Assembly: GCA_002713145.1 (NCBI GenBank)
Contig: PAVS01000012.1
Span: 1 to 64,000 of the forward strand
Reading direction: 5' to 3'
DNA: 64,000 nucleotides
Source: Halobacteriovoraceae bacterium
GTDB lineage: Bacteria > Bdellovibrionota > Bacteriovoracia > Bacteriovoracales > Bacteriovoracaceae
The position numbers were made by a program, and so were the translations under genes. Shown here piece by piece: positions 35,012 to 43,966 of the stretch (position 1 is its first letter; each line of letters starts with the position of its first letter). The notes below the pieces were generated by a model. It was given only the letters and a program-made list of their open reading frames with translations. It did no database searches and was not told the origin of the DNA.

Positions 35012-35125
35012 TGAGCTAAGTGGAAGGGATCTTTTTCCTACCTAATTTTCCTTCCTTTGGTTAACTATGAATATAGCTAACCTCCCAAAATGACCTAAAA
35101 AATATCTGGCCCTCCACTTAGCTTA
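35012..35125 (+). ncRNA. candidate structured leader or small RNA driven by sigma-54
   Basis: An 11-base stem pairs AGCTAAGTGGA (35014-35024) with TCCACTTAGCT (35113-35123), extendable by GGG/CCC across a one-base bulge. Inside is a hairpin (35059-35082) of GGTTA/TAACC and CTAT/ATAG with one mismatch and a GAAT loop. The 5' end coincides with the predicted start of transcription. It does not match a riboswitch that I recognise; no strong terminator follows. Confidence 0.4.
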
Positions 35126-35279
35126 ATATTTCTTAATTTCCCCTCAAATTCCAACCACGATTTTTTCTCAAATTCAAATCCCAATATTGACCTCGAATTT
35201 TCTTCCCCCTTTCTGCATCGAGCTCTCCAGCATTCTATAATATTCCTACAGCAAAAAAACGAAACCAAGGATGGTATGT

Positions 35280-36083
35280 ATGCAAAAGGAATTCGCAAAA
35301 AATCTCAAGAATCTTAACTTCTTGATGGTTTTAGTAAGTTTTTTAGTCATGACCTCTTGTAAAGAAGGTCTCCCCGGAGATGCTGCAGATTGTGTTGAAC
35401 CAGACATGCAGCATTTAATGAAATTAAAACAAGGTCAAGATCAACCAGCAGCAGAAGACCCTACTGTTTGCAGAGCACCAGTAGATGACAATGCAGATGA
35501 TGGTAGTGATGGAAGTATTGGAGATAATCCAGCTGACGAGCCTATCGATGATGACGTAGATGAACCAGTTGATCTACCAGAAGAGCCAAGTGCCGCTTTT
35601 ACTATCAACTATGTCTTAAGAGACTTCTCAAAGAGTAAAAGAGCCAAAATGGATGATGCCATTGAAAAGCTCAAATTAGTGGTGAACTCTATTGAGTTTA
35701 AAGAAGCAGTACTGGCCCACACCTATAACGGTGTTTATCAGTATGTGGATAATCTGGGGCTCAGTAACTCTCAGATCTACGAGAAAATTATGGCCGGAGC
35801 GGAAACCCTTAACCCCGCAATTGATGAAGAGATGGATATTGATATTACTCTTTATTTCACCAACAATTCGGTGGTGGGCTACACCTACCCTAATTCTGAA
35901 AGAATTTGGGTCAATGATAAGTTCTTCACCAGCAACTCCCTAGGCCAAGTCGCTGCGAATATTATGCATGAGTGGACCCATAAAATAGGTTTTGGTCATG
36001 ACTATAACCGAACGGCCAGAAGACCCTATTCGGTTCCCTATGCGGTAGGTTCCATTGTGAGACGATTAGTAGATAATCTCTAA
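35280..36083 (+). CDS. metzincin-like zinc metalloprotease lipoprotein
   Basis: 267 residues from the ATG at 35280 (AAGGA nine bases upstream; an ATG at 35271 is too close). A lipobox (VMTSC) predicts a lipid anchor. An Asp-rich linker (about 60-105) precedes a domain ending in HEWTHKIGFGHD, the metzincin zinc signature HExxHxxGxxH. No clear Met-turn follows, so the subfamily is uncertain. It follows a sigma-54 promoter with a long structured leader, pointing to tight, signal-dependent expression. A strong terminator follows. Confidence 0.75.
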   Translation: MQKEFAKNLKNLNFLMVLVSFLVMTSCKEGLPGDAADCVEPDMQHLMKLKQGQDQPAAEDPTVCRAPVDDNADDGSDGSIGDNPADEPIDDDVDEPVDLPEEPSAAFTINYVLRDFSKSKRAKMDDAIEKLKLVVNSIEFKEAVLAHTYNGVYQYVDNLGLSNSQIYEKIMAGAETLNPAIDEEMDIDITLYFTNNSVVGYTYPNSERIWVNDKFFTSNSLGQVAANIMHEWTHKIGFGHDYNRTARRPYSVPYAVGSIVRRLVDNL

Positions 36084-36107
36084 GCAATTAAAATGAAGTA
36101 AACCAAG

Positions 36108-36137
36108 GCCAAGCCCAGTGCTTGGCTTTTTTTTTTT
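36108..36137 (+). terminator. rho-independent terminator after the metalloprotease gene
   Basis: GCCAAGC-CCAGT-GCTTGGC stem-loop followed by eleven T residues, 24 bases after the stop codon. Confidence 0.92.
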
Positions 36138-36193
36138 AGGCATTTATTACACGCTAAATTGCAACTCTTACCACTCCAGTGCATTATAAAGAA

Positions 36194-36802
36194 ATGAAAA
36201 CAACAAAGATTATTGCTATCGCGGGAGGAAGTGGCTCCGGTAAAACCTTTCTATCCAAGCAACTTTATAAACTTTTAGGGGATGAGAAGTCAGCTATCCT
36301 TTATCAAGATAATTACTATATCGATCAAAGTGATAAATTTGATTATGATGGGGGAAGCGTTAACTTTGACCATCCAGAAAGTATTGACTTTGATCTCTTG
36401 GCCAAACATATCTCCTTACTCAAAAGATCTGAACAAGTGGATATTCCCCAGTATGATTTTGCTACTCATAAACGTAAATCGCAAACTCTGAGTTGTGCGC
36501 CCAAAGAAATCATCATCATCGAAGGAATATTAGTCTTGAGTTCATCCAAGGTAAGGGCTTTAGTTGATGAGAGTATATTTGTCGATACGCCTGAAGATAT
36601 CCGCTATCAAAGAAGGCTTAAAAGAGATATTGCTGAAAGAGGAAGAACTGAAGAGGGTGTACACAAACAATTTTATTCTCAAGTCAAACCTATGCATGAT
36701 CAGTTTGTTGAACCTTCTAAACAATACGCCCATTTTGTTATCGAAGGGACAAGAGTTGAAAATCTAAACGCTACTTTGAATCGATTTGAAAGCTATTGTT
36801 AG
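36194..36802 (+). CDS. udk: uridine kinase
   Basis: 202 residues from the ATG at 36194. The P-loop GGSGSGKT (11-18), DNYYIDQSD, the FDHPESIDFDLL substrate motif, and RYQRRLKRDIAERGRT lid are typical of Udk, which phosphorylates uridine and cytidine for pyrimidine salvage. An upstream GTG at 36179 is unlikely. No Shine-Dalgarno is seen; TTGCAA-N17-CATTAT would start transcription at the ATG itself. The stop overlaps the convergent acylase gene by 4 bp. Confidence 0.9.
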   Translation: MKTTKIIAIAGGSGSGKTFLSKQLYKLLGDEKSAILYQDNYYIDQSDKFDYDGGSVNFDHPESIDFDLLAKHISLLKRSEQVDIPQYDFATHKRKSQTLSCAPKEIIIIEGILVLSSSKVRALVDESIFVDTPEDIRYQRRLKRDIAERGRTEEGVHKQFYSQVKPMHDQFVEPSKQYAHFVIEGTRVENLNATLNRFESYC

Positions 36803-39177
36803 TTCTCTTTCGTTTTAAAAACCATCAGACTAAATTCATCTAAGCCGCTAAAATCCATCACTTGTTCACGATATTCGCTTTTGTGATAAAGCTCAAGTTG
36901 ATCACTAAAATGGTTACTAAAAGGATTACCCGAAACACCGGTGGGGATGACTCCCAAACTTCGCTTTGGATTCGCCATATCAATCAATCGTCTTGTCGCC
37001 GGAGCATGCACCACTTCAAAACCTTTCTTAGCCACTTTATGACCAATATTATTAATCACATAGCGACCACCGTCAGCTTTCACGGGTCCTATATTGTAGA
37101 TCAGATTGAGTGGAAATTGCTTACCAAAAGGATGCTTATACTCAACTGTATGCATTCTTCCCCACTTCCATAAACTGACTCTCTTACCAAACTTCTCTTC
37201 AATATTTTCTACCGCCTCTAAAAAAGAGAGGGTGATGATATCATTAGCATTTTCTACTTGGTCCGTTTCAATATTATCCCAAAAGCTGTGATCAAAATCA
37301 TTTAAGAGCTTCTTGGTGGAATGCCAAAGATCTGCTATATTGCCTAACTTTTTGTATTCTTCCTCTGAGAGCTCATCTTTAAAAATATTGATAATAATCT
37401 GATAAAGCCATTCATGATAAATAAGGCAGCCTGTGGAATCTTTTTTGCAATCAAAATCCCAATTTTTTACATGTTCAAGTGCCACCTGTTCTAGTTGAGT
37501 TAAGTCATTTGTTTTCAAGGCCAACTTGAGCCTTTCGACAACTCTATCTGCAACAGGAACAATAGTATCTGTTTGAATGGATTTCAATTCTTCCAAGTTC
37601 CATTTTTCTTGAGCGCTTAAAAGTTTTTGTAATCGAAAGTATCTTCCCGCCGGTTGCCAATAACCATCAAAGTGCGCAAACTCTTCTTGCTGAGGTCTGT
37701 AATTAGCAGAAACGATCACTCCATTCTCAGGGTTGACTAAATGGGGGTTCTCATCGGTGGAGTAGAAACGTTCTACTTCTTGAGTCCCATCCCAGCCTTT
37801 TAAAACCATGTCATAGGGAACACCTTCGGGAAGCTTAGGAAATTTTCCCATCACCCACCATGCAATATCTCCTGTCTTATTGACCCAACTAATATTTAGT
37901 CCAGGGGCTGCAGCATGCGAGACGGCATCTTTAAATTGTTCCACTGTTTTAGCCAGAGGAAATTGGTAAACAGTCTTTAAAACATTATTCTCTGGATGGT
38001 GGTAAGACCAATTTAGTGAGAGATTTGAACCACCAAGATTAAAATATTTTTCATCTAAAATCGGTCCATGAGGAGTGAGCGTAACTTCAATCGTTTCCGT
38101 TTTCCCTCCTTTCACCTTTATTTCTTCTTCATAGGTTTCTACATCCACCCACTCATTATTAAACATCACTTGATTTTTATTTTCAGGGTTAAATCTCTCT
38201 TCATAAATTGTCAGGTCATCAACTTCGGCCATGGTGAGACCCCAAGCACTATAAGGAGTGTGGCCCATAACGGGAAAAGGAATGAGAGGGATAAAATTAC
38301 CGTAGACTTCCAAGCTCGGTGATTTGATATGAGCTTCATAAAAAATATGAGGATTAGAAGTCGCGATATGGGGGTCATTGGCCAAGATAGGAAATCCTGA
38401 CTTTGATCTGTGTCCAGCTAATACCCATGAATTAGACCCATGAAATTGGGGGACAATCTCATTGAGTTTTGAAAGTGCTTTATTCATATTTTTAAGGGTC
38501 TGATTATGAACAATTTTTTTCTCACCAAAATAATCATAATCAACTTTATCTCCTGTACGTAGCAACTCTAGTTTTTCTGGAGGAAGTTTATTGATCAGCT
38601 CATAATTGAGGACGTCCGAGTTCACCCCCTCTGCAAAAGTCAGAGCCATATAACCTGTCACACCGATGATTTCGGCGACAGTAAATTTTTGGGGAGTATA
38701 ACCCATAATGCTAAATTCAAGAGGCAAAGGTTGAGTTTCAATAAAATCGTGGACTCCAGCTAGAAACGCTTGTGCTAGAGAATAAGGTTTTTGGTTTTCT
38801 AAGGTGTTATATTTTTCGTAAAGAAATTCAGCGTGCTTTTTGAGGCGTAATCTTCTGAGCATTTTATCCGTATCAAGGAGATCTTTACCAAAAACTTCAC
38901 TTAACTCACCATTGACGGTTCTTCTCAGCAAGTCCATTTGAAACAATCTATCACTGGCCATGATAAAGCCAAGTACACGATAAGCATCTCTATCCGTTTT
39001 AGCCTTGATATGAGGAATCCCATATTTATCAAAACGAACTTTCACATTATGATCGAGAGAAGGAATATATTTCTCACCATAACGATCGGGAACCGTGTAC
39101 TGGACAAAACAAAGCCCAAGGAATACAGCAAAAAGGAGGATGACCATTGTCCAAGAAAAGAATTTTTTCATGGACAT
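36799..39177 (-). CDS. penicillin-acylase-family Ntn hydrolase
   Basis: 792 residues: a signal anchor (8-26), an alpha-chain region, and the self-processing site before Ser248 in GSNSWVLAGHRS, which becomes the N-terminal nucleophile of the beta chain. Further family motifs are NDPHI and GVIVSANYRP. Mature enzymes are periplasmic heterodimers that cleave amides such as acyl-homoserine lactones or beta-lactam side chains; the substrate here is unknown. Quorum quenching or peptide degradation are possible. Confidence 0.9.
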   Translation of the reverse strand: MSMKKFFSWTMVILLFAVFLGLCFVQYTVPDRYGEKYIPSLDHNVKVRFDKYGIPHIKAKTDRDAYRVLGFIMASDRLFQMDLLRRTVNGELSEVFGKDLLDTDKMLRRLRLKKHAEFLYEKYNTLENQKPYSLAQAFLAGVHDFIETQPLPLEFSIMGYTPQKFTVAEIIGVTGYMALTFAEGVNSDVLNYELINKLPPEKLELLRTGDKVDYDYFGEKKIVHNQTLKNMNKALSKLNEIVPQFHGSNSWVLAGHRSKSGFPILANDPHIATSNPHIFYEAHIKSPSLEVYGNFIPLIPFPVMGHTPYSAWGLTMAEVDDLTIYEERFNPENKNQVMFNNEWVDVETYEEEIKVKGGKTETIEVTLTPHGPILDEKYFNLGGSNLSLNWSYHHPENNVLKTVYQFPLAKTVEQFKDAVSHAAAPGLNISWVNKTGDIAWWVMGKFPKLPEGVPYDMVLKGWDGTQEVERFYSTDENPHLVNPENGVIVSANYRPQQEEFAHFDGYWQPAGRYFRLQKLLSAQEKWNLEELKSIQTDTIVPVADRVVERLKLALKTNDLTQLEQVALEHVKNWDFDCKKDSTGCLIYHEWLYQIIINIFKDELSEEEYKKLGNIADLWHSTKKLLNDFDHSFWDNIETDQVENANDIITLSFLEAVENIEEKFGKRVSLWKWGRMHTVEYKHPFGKQFPLNLIYNIGPVKADGGRYVINNIGHKVAKKGFEVVHAPATRRLIDMANPKRSLGVIPTGVSGNPFSNHFSDQLELYHKSEYREQVMDFSGLDEFSLMVFKTKEN

Positions 39178-39219
39178 AGACTACCTGAGATTTTTTTAAA
39201 TGACCAATATCATTGAGTT

Positions 39220-40440
39220 TTAACTGGCCCTAGCTAGCACTCGGTTCACATCAGCTTTGAGATAATACTCAACAAGATTGTTAATAACTCCCTTACAACC
39301 CACGCCCAAGATTTGGTTTCTCACCTGGTAAACAAAGCTTTTTGAAAAACGAAGTGGCTTTTCAGGCTTGAGCTGACTACGCAGAGCAGCTAACTCAAAC
39401 TTATTATTCATCGGAATAAGCTCACTGAGAAAATACTCAATAAGTTCAGAATATTTTGAATTGGTGGCATCAAGTGAGAGATTTCCAAAATGGTTAATTT
39501 GCTCTGGTAGCGACACTAAACTCTCCAGAGATATAAGCCCGGAGAAATGATCCAACCTTACAAAGCCAGCTCCCATTTGATCGCTAAATTGAGTCCCTTC
39601 TTCATTAATATAGAGACAGTTTCCAAATTGTTCTTTTAAAATTTCCCCAATGGTATCGTTTAATGTGCCCTCGAGAATTTTTAAATAGGAAAAGAGGGTT
39701 TTAAATAATACATCTTCGGATTGATATCCTTTGGCAAGTTCCATTTCAGCTAGAAAGAGTTCGTTGCGCACATGTGGCGAAAGTTTACAAAAGACTTGAG
39801 GAGGCAGAACAAATGACTTAAACATTGTTTTTAGATCTCTTGCCCCATTTAAATTCTCAATCAAAGGATTAGAGCGCATAATTTTGAGTCCATCTTCCAT
39901 ATATTCTTTTCTAAAATGTTCTTGATTCAAGTGATCTTGAACCACCAAGGGAAAGCTCAAGCCCCCAAGATAAGGATGGACAGAATCCACTTTTTCTTGT
40001 TGATAAACATTATCTACATATAAGTTAGAAATATAATAAGAGGTTTCTTCAAACTCAGCAGATACGAGGTCAAAGTCAGTTATTTTAAACCACACATCGA
40101 CTTGTTTGCTATCATAAAAGGGCAACGTTCTCTTGTAGTCATTTATTTCACGATGCACACTTTGAACTTTGGCGATCCAAAATTGATGGTAATCTGTAAT
40201 ATACAAATGGGTATCTTTTCCCAGTTTTCTATTCTCTTCTAAAACGGCATTCAATTTTTCAAAATCAACAGATTCAGAATTCATTCCCACTTTTCCCCAA
40301 TACATATAGGAGCTAGAAAACTCTCCTGACTTTATTTGAGATTGAAGTGCATAATAGAATTCATGGGCCTGAGATTTATAATTCTGGGCCTTATTGATCA
40401 TAGGATTAAAGACTAAGTAAAAATGGTGTGATTTATTCAT
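39220..40440 (-). CDS. hypothetical protein, 406 residues
   Basis: Start well supported by GGAAGGGGAG before the ATG. No signal peptide or transmembrane helix. The first 120 residues (YMYWGKVG, then THLYITDYHQFWIAKV) are vaguely like PUA/EVE-type modified-base or RNA-binding folds; the C-terminal part is helical (LFKTLFSYLKILEGTL). Neither resemblance is strong. It is monocistronic between the acylase and DsbA-like genes. Function unknown. Confidence 0.65.
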   Translation of the reverse strand: MNKSHHFYLVFNPMINKAQNYKSQAHEFYYALQSQIKSGEFSSSYMYWGKVGMNSESVDFEKLNAVLEENRKLGKDTHLYITDYHQFWIAKVQSVHREINDYKRTLPFYDSKQVDVWFKITDFDLVSAEFEETSYYISNLYVDNVYQQEKVDSVHPYLGGLSFPLVVQDHLNQEHFRKEYMEDGLKIMRSNPLIENLNGARDLKTMFKSFVLPPQVFCKLSPHVRNELFLAEMELAKGYQSEDVLFKTLFSYLKILEGTLNDTIGEILKEQFGNCLYINEEGTQFSDQMGAGFVRLDHFSGLISLESLVSLPEQINHFGNLSLDATNSKYSELIEYFLSELIPMNNKFELAALRSQLKPEKPLRFSKSFVYQVRNQILGVGCKGVINNLVEYYLKADVNRVLARAS

Positions 40441-40527
40441 AACTCCCCTTCCAATACATGTTTAGCTTATCGGAAGAGGAGTATATTACCTGAGCAAAAA
40501 GATCGAGCTACTCGTTTTATTAACTAC

Positions 40528-41616
40528 TTAGAGTAGTTTCTTAATTTCAGCTTCAAGGGTCTGGACTCCGCCTTCAACTTTTTGGTTGTTGATGATAAAG
40601 GCAGGGGTTCCCGTGATTCCTTGGGCAGATAGTGTGGCATTGGTATTCATCATAAATTCTTGAGCCTCAGGAGACTGAAGACATTTTTTAAATTCCTCTG
40701 CTTTAAGTCCCGCTGATTGAGCAACTGCTACAACTTCATCAGCGTTTGGTCCGTGTGAATGACCAGGAGCTGAGTGATCATGTGGCTCTGAATTTTTTGC
40801 AAATGCTTTATCATGATAGCTCCAAAACTTTTCTTCTCCTTGCTTATGAGCGCAGAATCCACCTTTAACATACATACCACTTTGTCCATTAGGTCTTAGT
40901 GAATAATTAATCTGAGTAAAAGAAATTTTATCCTTATATTTTTTAAGAATTTCTTTCACTTCGGGATGAGCATGTTGGCAATGTCCGCAAGTATAGTCGG
41001 CGATTTCAATCACTTTAATTTTTGAGTCTTTATTTCCCGTGGTTGGAAAACCATCAGTAGAAATTTCCATCTTAGGCGCCACAGGTCCAGCAATCAATGA
41101 CTGGTAGGCTCCATCCGCTTCCATTTTTTTAACTTCTTCTTGAAAAATTTCAGCAACTTTTTGGCTTTTTAAATATCCGCTTATTTGTGACTTCATAGAT
41201 TCAAAAGTAACTTCTTTAGGGAGTCTTGAGCGGCTTTGCTCAAATAGAGCCTTCATTTCTTTATCACTCGGCTCAGGGATGTCCAAAAGATCCATCAGTT
41301 TGGGAGGGTTATCCATATCTTCTAATTTATCTTGTTTTTTAGCGAGATAAACTCTTAAGGCATATTCTTTGAAAATATTTTGATTTTTAGAATAGGCTTC
41401 AAATTCGTTTCTATAGACTAAATTTGCAAGCTCTGCTGGAAGATCTTTTCTGGTTACGGTCTCACCAGAGATTTTAAACAAAGGTCCTGTTTCTGAACTG
41501 GCCATTGTCTCACCGGAACACCCACCAGAAGCATCACTCAAGGAACTTCTCATCGGTTTGTCGTCATTACACGCTACAGTAAGTAGTACTAAAATGATTA
41601 AATAAATTACTTTCAT
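40528..41616 (-). CDS. DsbA/thioredoxin-like lipoprotein with SurA-like N-terminal part
   Basis: 362 residues from the ATG at 41616, giving a lipobox ending at Cys16 (LLTVAC); a longer frame to 41652 lacks it. After a helical, SurA_N-like part, a thioredoxin-fold domain begins near residue 180 with the CxxC YTCGHCQHAHP and the cis-Pro loop GITGTPAFI. Likely a periplasmic thiol oxidoreductase or isomerase. It is the last gene of a minus-strand operon with the OYE-family enzyme. Confidence 0.82.
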   Translation of the reverse strand: MKVIYLIILVLLTVACNDDKPMRSSLSDASGGCSGETMASSETGPLFKISGETVTRKDLPAELANLVYRNEFEAYSKNQNIFKEYALRVYLAKKQDKLEDMDNPPKLMDLLDIPEPSDKEMKALFEQSRSRLPKEVTFESMKSQISGYLKSQKVAEIFQEEVKKMEADGAYQSLIAGPVAPKMEISTDGFPTTGNKDSKIKVIEIADYTCGHCQHAHPEVKEILKKYKDKISFTQINYSLRPNGQSGMYVKGGFCAHKQGEEKFWSYHDKAFAKNSEPHDHSAPGHSHGPNADEVVAVAQSAGLKAEEFKKCLQSPEAQEFMMNTNATLSAQGITGTPAFIINNQKVEGGVQTLEAEIKKLL

Positions 41617-41651
41617 ATCAACTCCATACATTGTTTTAGATAACTTTAGCA

Positions 41652-42869
41652 CTAAGCTCTCGTTCGTTTAAGACCCACTGCTCCAATCTCAATAAGGGTA
41701 TCTAGGGCGGACTTCCAGACACTCAATGAGGGGTCTGGTGCCTTGCCGGCTCCCATACGATGAATTTGTTGAGTGTACCAGGTAATCTCTAAGGGGATCA
41801 TTTTGTCTAAAAACTTCACTCCTAATTTTTTTTCTGTTAACTCAAAGGCATACTCTTGATCTAAAATCATTTTCTTAGGTAAATCAGGGTCGACACAGAG
41901 AGGTCTGGCCATCCCTGCTAAATCGATATGACTTAATTCAAGGGCTTGATTGATACTCCTTGCACTTCTAAATCCACCAGTGAGCATAAGCGGTGTTTGC
42001 AAAAGTGCTTTTGCTTTTTCGGCGTAATCAATAAAGTACGCTTCTCTTTGATGAGTTCTTTTTTTATGGCCCATCATCGCACTCGCCTCATAAGTTCCAC
42101 CAGAAACTTCAACAAAATCTAAATTCAATTGATCACAAAGTTTGAGCACGGTCATGGATTCTTCTTTACTGAAACCACCTTTTTGAAAATCTGCCGAATT
42201 GATCTTCAAAGAAACCCCAAAATCCGCAGAGGTATTTTCTTTAATACCTCGGCAAATGCGTGTGAGAAATCTCGCCCTATTTTCTAATGGGCCTCCCCAT
42301 AGATCCTCTCTTTGATTGTGCAGAGGAGAGAGAAATTGACTGACAAGATACCCATGGGCCCCGTGAACTTGGACCCCATCAAATCCCGCTTGCTCCGCTT
42401 TTTGAGCGGTGGTAATAAACTGCTCAATAATACTTTCAATTTCATGGTGCAAAAGTGCTTTAGGGGTATGAAAAGCCTTTTTAAGATGAGATTGAAAACC
42501 GACAGCTGAAGGCGCAACAGGATTTTTATTGAGGAATTTAGGAGATTGTTTTCCAGGGTGATTGATTTGCATATAAACCAAAGCCCCCTCTTGATGAACT
42601 GAATCTGCCCATTTTTTAAAAGGCTCCAAGTCTTTGACTTCTTCATCTAAGACTACATTATTATTTTCTCCCAAATGGTTTTTATCCACCATCACATTTC
42701 CAGTGATAATAAGTCCTGCTCCCCCTTGTGCCCAAGTGCCATAGGCCCTTTCAAATTTGTGATCAGGAAGATGAGAGCTTCCCATATTCTCACTCATAGC
42801 AGCTTTGACAATACGATTTTTGGTGCAGCGACCACTTTTAAAAACAAGTTTTTCATTTAAATTTGTCAT
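41652..42869 (-). CDS. NADH:flavin oxidoreductase (old yellow enzyme family)
   Basis: 405 residues, flavin TIM barrel: NRIVKAAMSENM, QINHPGKQSP, FDGVQVHGAHGYLVSQFLSP with the His-x2-His/Asn substrate pair, and LMLTGGFRSA phosphate-binding loop. It reduces activated C=C bonds or nitro groups using FMN and NAD(P)H. No C-terminal second flavin domain is present, so it is the short form. It starts in an ATGA overlap with proB. Confidence 0.9.
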   Translation of the reverse strand: MTNLNEKLVFKSGRCTKNRIVKAAMSENMGSSHLPDHKFERAYGTWAQGGAGLIITGNVMVDKNHLGENNNVVLDEEVKDLEPFKKWADSVHQEGALVYMQINHPGKQSPKFLNKNPVAPSAVGFQSHLKKAFHTPKALLHHEIESIIEQFITTAQKAEQAGFDGVQVHGAHGYLVSQFLSPLHNQREDLWGGPLENRARFLTRICRGIKENTSADFGVSLKINSADFQKGGFSKEESMTVLKLCDQLNLDFVEVSGGTYEASAMMGHKKRTHQREAYFIDYAEKAKALLQTPLMLTGGFRSARSINQALELSHIDLAGMARPLCVDPDLPKKMILDQEYAFELTEKKLGVKFLDKMIPLEITWYTQQIHRMGAGKAPDPSLSVWKSALDTLIEIGAVGLKRTRA

Positions 42870-43966
42870 GTCAGTTTCTTTTTCAAGATGAGATTATTTT
42901 TATGAATGATGACTTTTGAATGTGGGTTTTTAATGGCCGTATTAAGATCCGAACTTTTTAATTTTTTAATTTTCTCAACTTCTAAAGAGCTATACTCAGT
43001 GATACCAAAAGCGATGGTTTCATTTTGATATTTTATGGCAATACAATCACCTCGCAAAAACTTCCCTCTCACGGACTTTACTCCTACAGGTAAAAGAGAT
43101 GAGTTTTTTAATAATGCTTGCTTGGCCCCAAGATCTATTTGAAGACTCGCTCCCGACTTGGTGCGTGTCAGAATCCAAGATTTTTTAGCGGTAAGTTTTT
43201 TATTTTGTCCTTCAAACCACGTTCCCTCTTTATCCAAAATAGCTCTGGTGATGGGCTGTTCAAAATCATAACTCGCAATATAGACATCTATTCCTAGAGG
43301 TGTGAGTTTTCTAACCGCCTCTAGTTTAGTCAGCATCCCTCCTCGTCCTGTAAGAGATTTTTTGGCAAGATCAATTTCGGTAAACTCTTGATCAAATAAA
43401 ACTTTTTTAAATTTTTTTGCGCCTTCTTCATCTGGAGAGCGATCATACAATCCATCTGCCCCTGTCAGCATGCAGAGTAATTTTGCATTCATGAGTTCAC
43501 ATATTAAAGCTGAAAGCTGATCATTATCCCCAAAAGCAATCTCATCAAAACTCACGGTATCGTTTTCATTTACAATGGGGAGAATATGATTATGAAGGAG
43601 CTGAAAAAGACTTGAACGAATATTCAGGCTTCTTTTTCTGTGCTTAAAGTCTTCATGGGTAAGGAGAACTTGGGCGACATTTTTCTTATATTTTTTAAGT
43701 TCCCGAGAAAATTCTTGAATGATGAAGGGTTGGCCAACTGCTGAACTCGCTTGCAATGAGCTCATCTCTAATTTTGAAAAATTCTCGATACATTTTTTTC
43801 CCGCATTAACCGCTCCTGAACAAACCAGTACCACTTGATAACCAGATGTTTCCAGGTTCATTAGGTCAGAGACAATCGTTTTTATTTTCCCTCGGTCAAT
43901 AAGACCCGCAGGCTTAGTGACAGCAAGAGAACTTAATTTGACGACGATGAGTTTATTTGGATTCAA
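42866..43966 (-). CDS. proB: glutamate 5-kinase
   Basis: 366 residues from a TTG at 43966, chosen because AGAGGTGGG precedes it and because residue 3 then begins NKLIVVKLSS; earlier ATGs lie inside the upstream HD gene and give unusual N-termini. Motifs: VCSGAVNAG, NENDTVSFDEIAFGDND, LLTGADGLYD-type loop (MLTGADGLYDRS), and a C-terminal PUA domain. It catalyses the first step of proline synthesis; proA is not in the window. It overlaps the HD gene by 14 bp and the OYE gene by 4 bp. Confidence 0.88.
   Translation of the reverse strand: MNPNKLIVVKLSSLAVTKPAGLIDRGKIKTIVSDLMNLETSGYQVVLVCSGAVNAGKKCIENFSKLEMSSLQASSAVGQPFIIQEFSRELKKYKKNVAQVLLTHEDFKHRKRSLNIRSSLFQLLHNHILPIVNENDTVSFDEIAFGDNDQLSALICELMNAKLLCMLTGADGLYDRSPDEEGAKKFKKVLFDQEFTEIDLAKKSLTGRGGMLTKLEAVRKLTPLGIDVYIASYDFEQPITRAILDKEGTWFEGQNKKLTAKKSWILTRTKSGASLQIDLGAKQALLKNSSLLPVGVKSVRGKFLRGDCIAIKYQNETIAFGITEYSSLEVEKIKKLKSSDLNTAIKNPHSKVIIHKNNLILKKKLT

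Larger units (their letters stand above)
34630..35270. other. 640-bp intergenic region with repeats, sigma-54 promoter and structured leader
   Basis: No credible gene lies here on either strand. From left to right it contains a small hairpin (AGCACT-AAC-AGTGCT at 34807-34821), a pair of about 20-bp direct repeats (34893-34939), a sigma-54-type promoter (34986-35001), and a foldable RNA segment (35012-35125), then a pyrimidine-rich stretch up to the lipoprotein gene at 35280. Confidence 0.7.

Noticed and set aside
35095..35298. A 67-codon minus-strand frame in the intergenic region
   Set aside because: No ribosome site, odd composition, and it overlaps the structured leader and the start of the lipoprotein gene.
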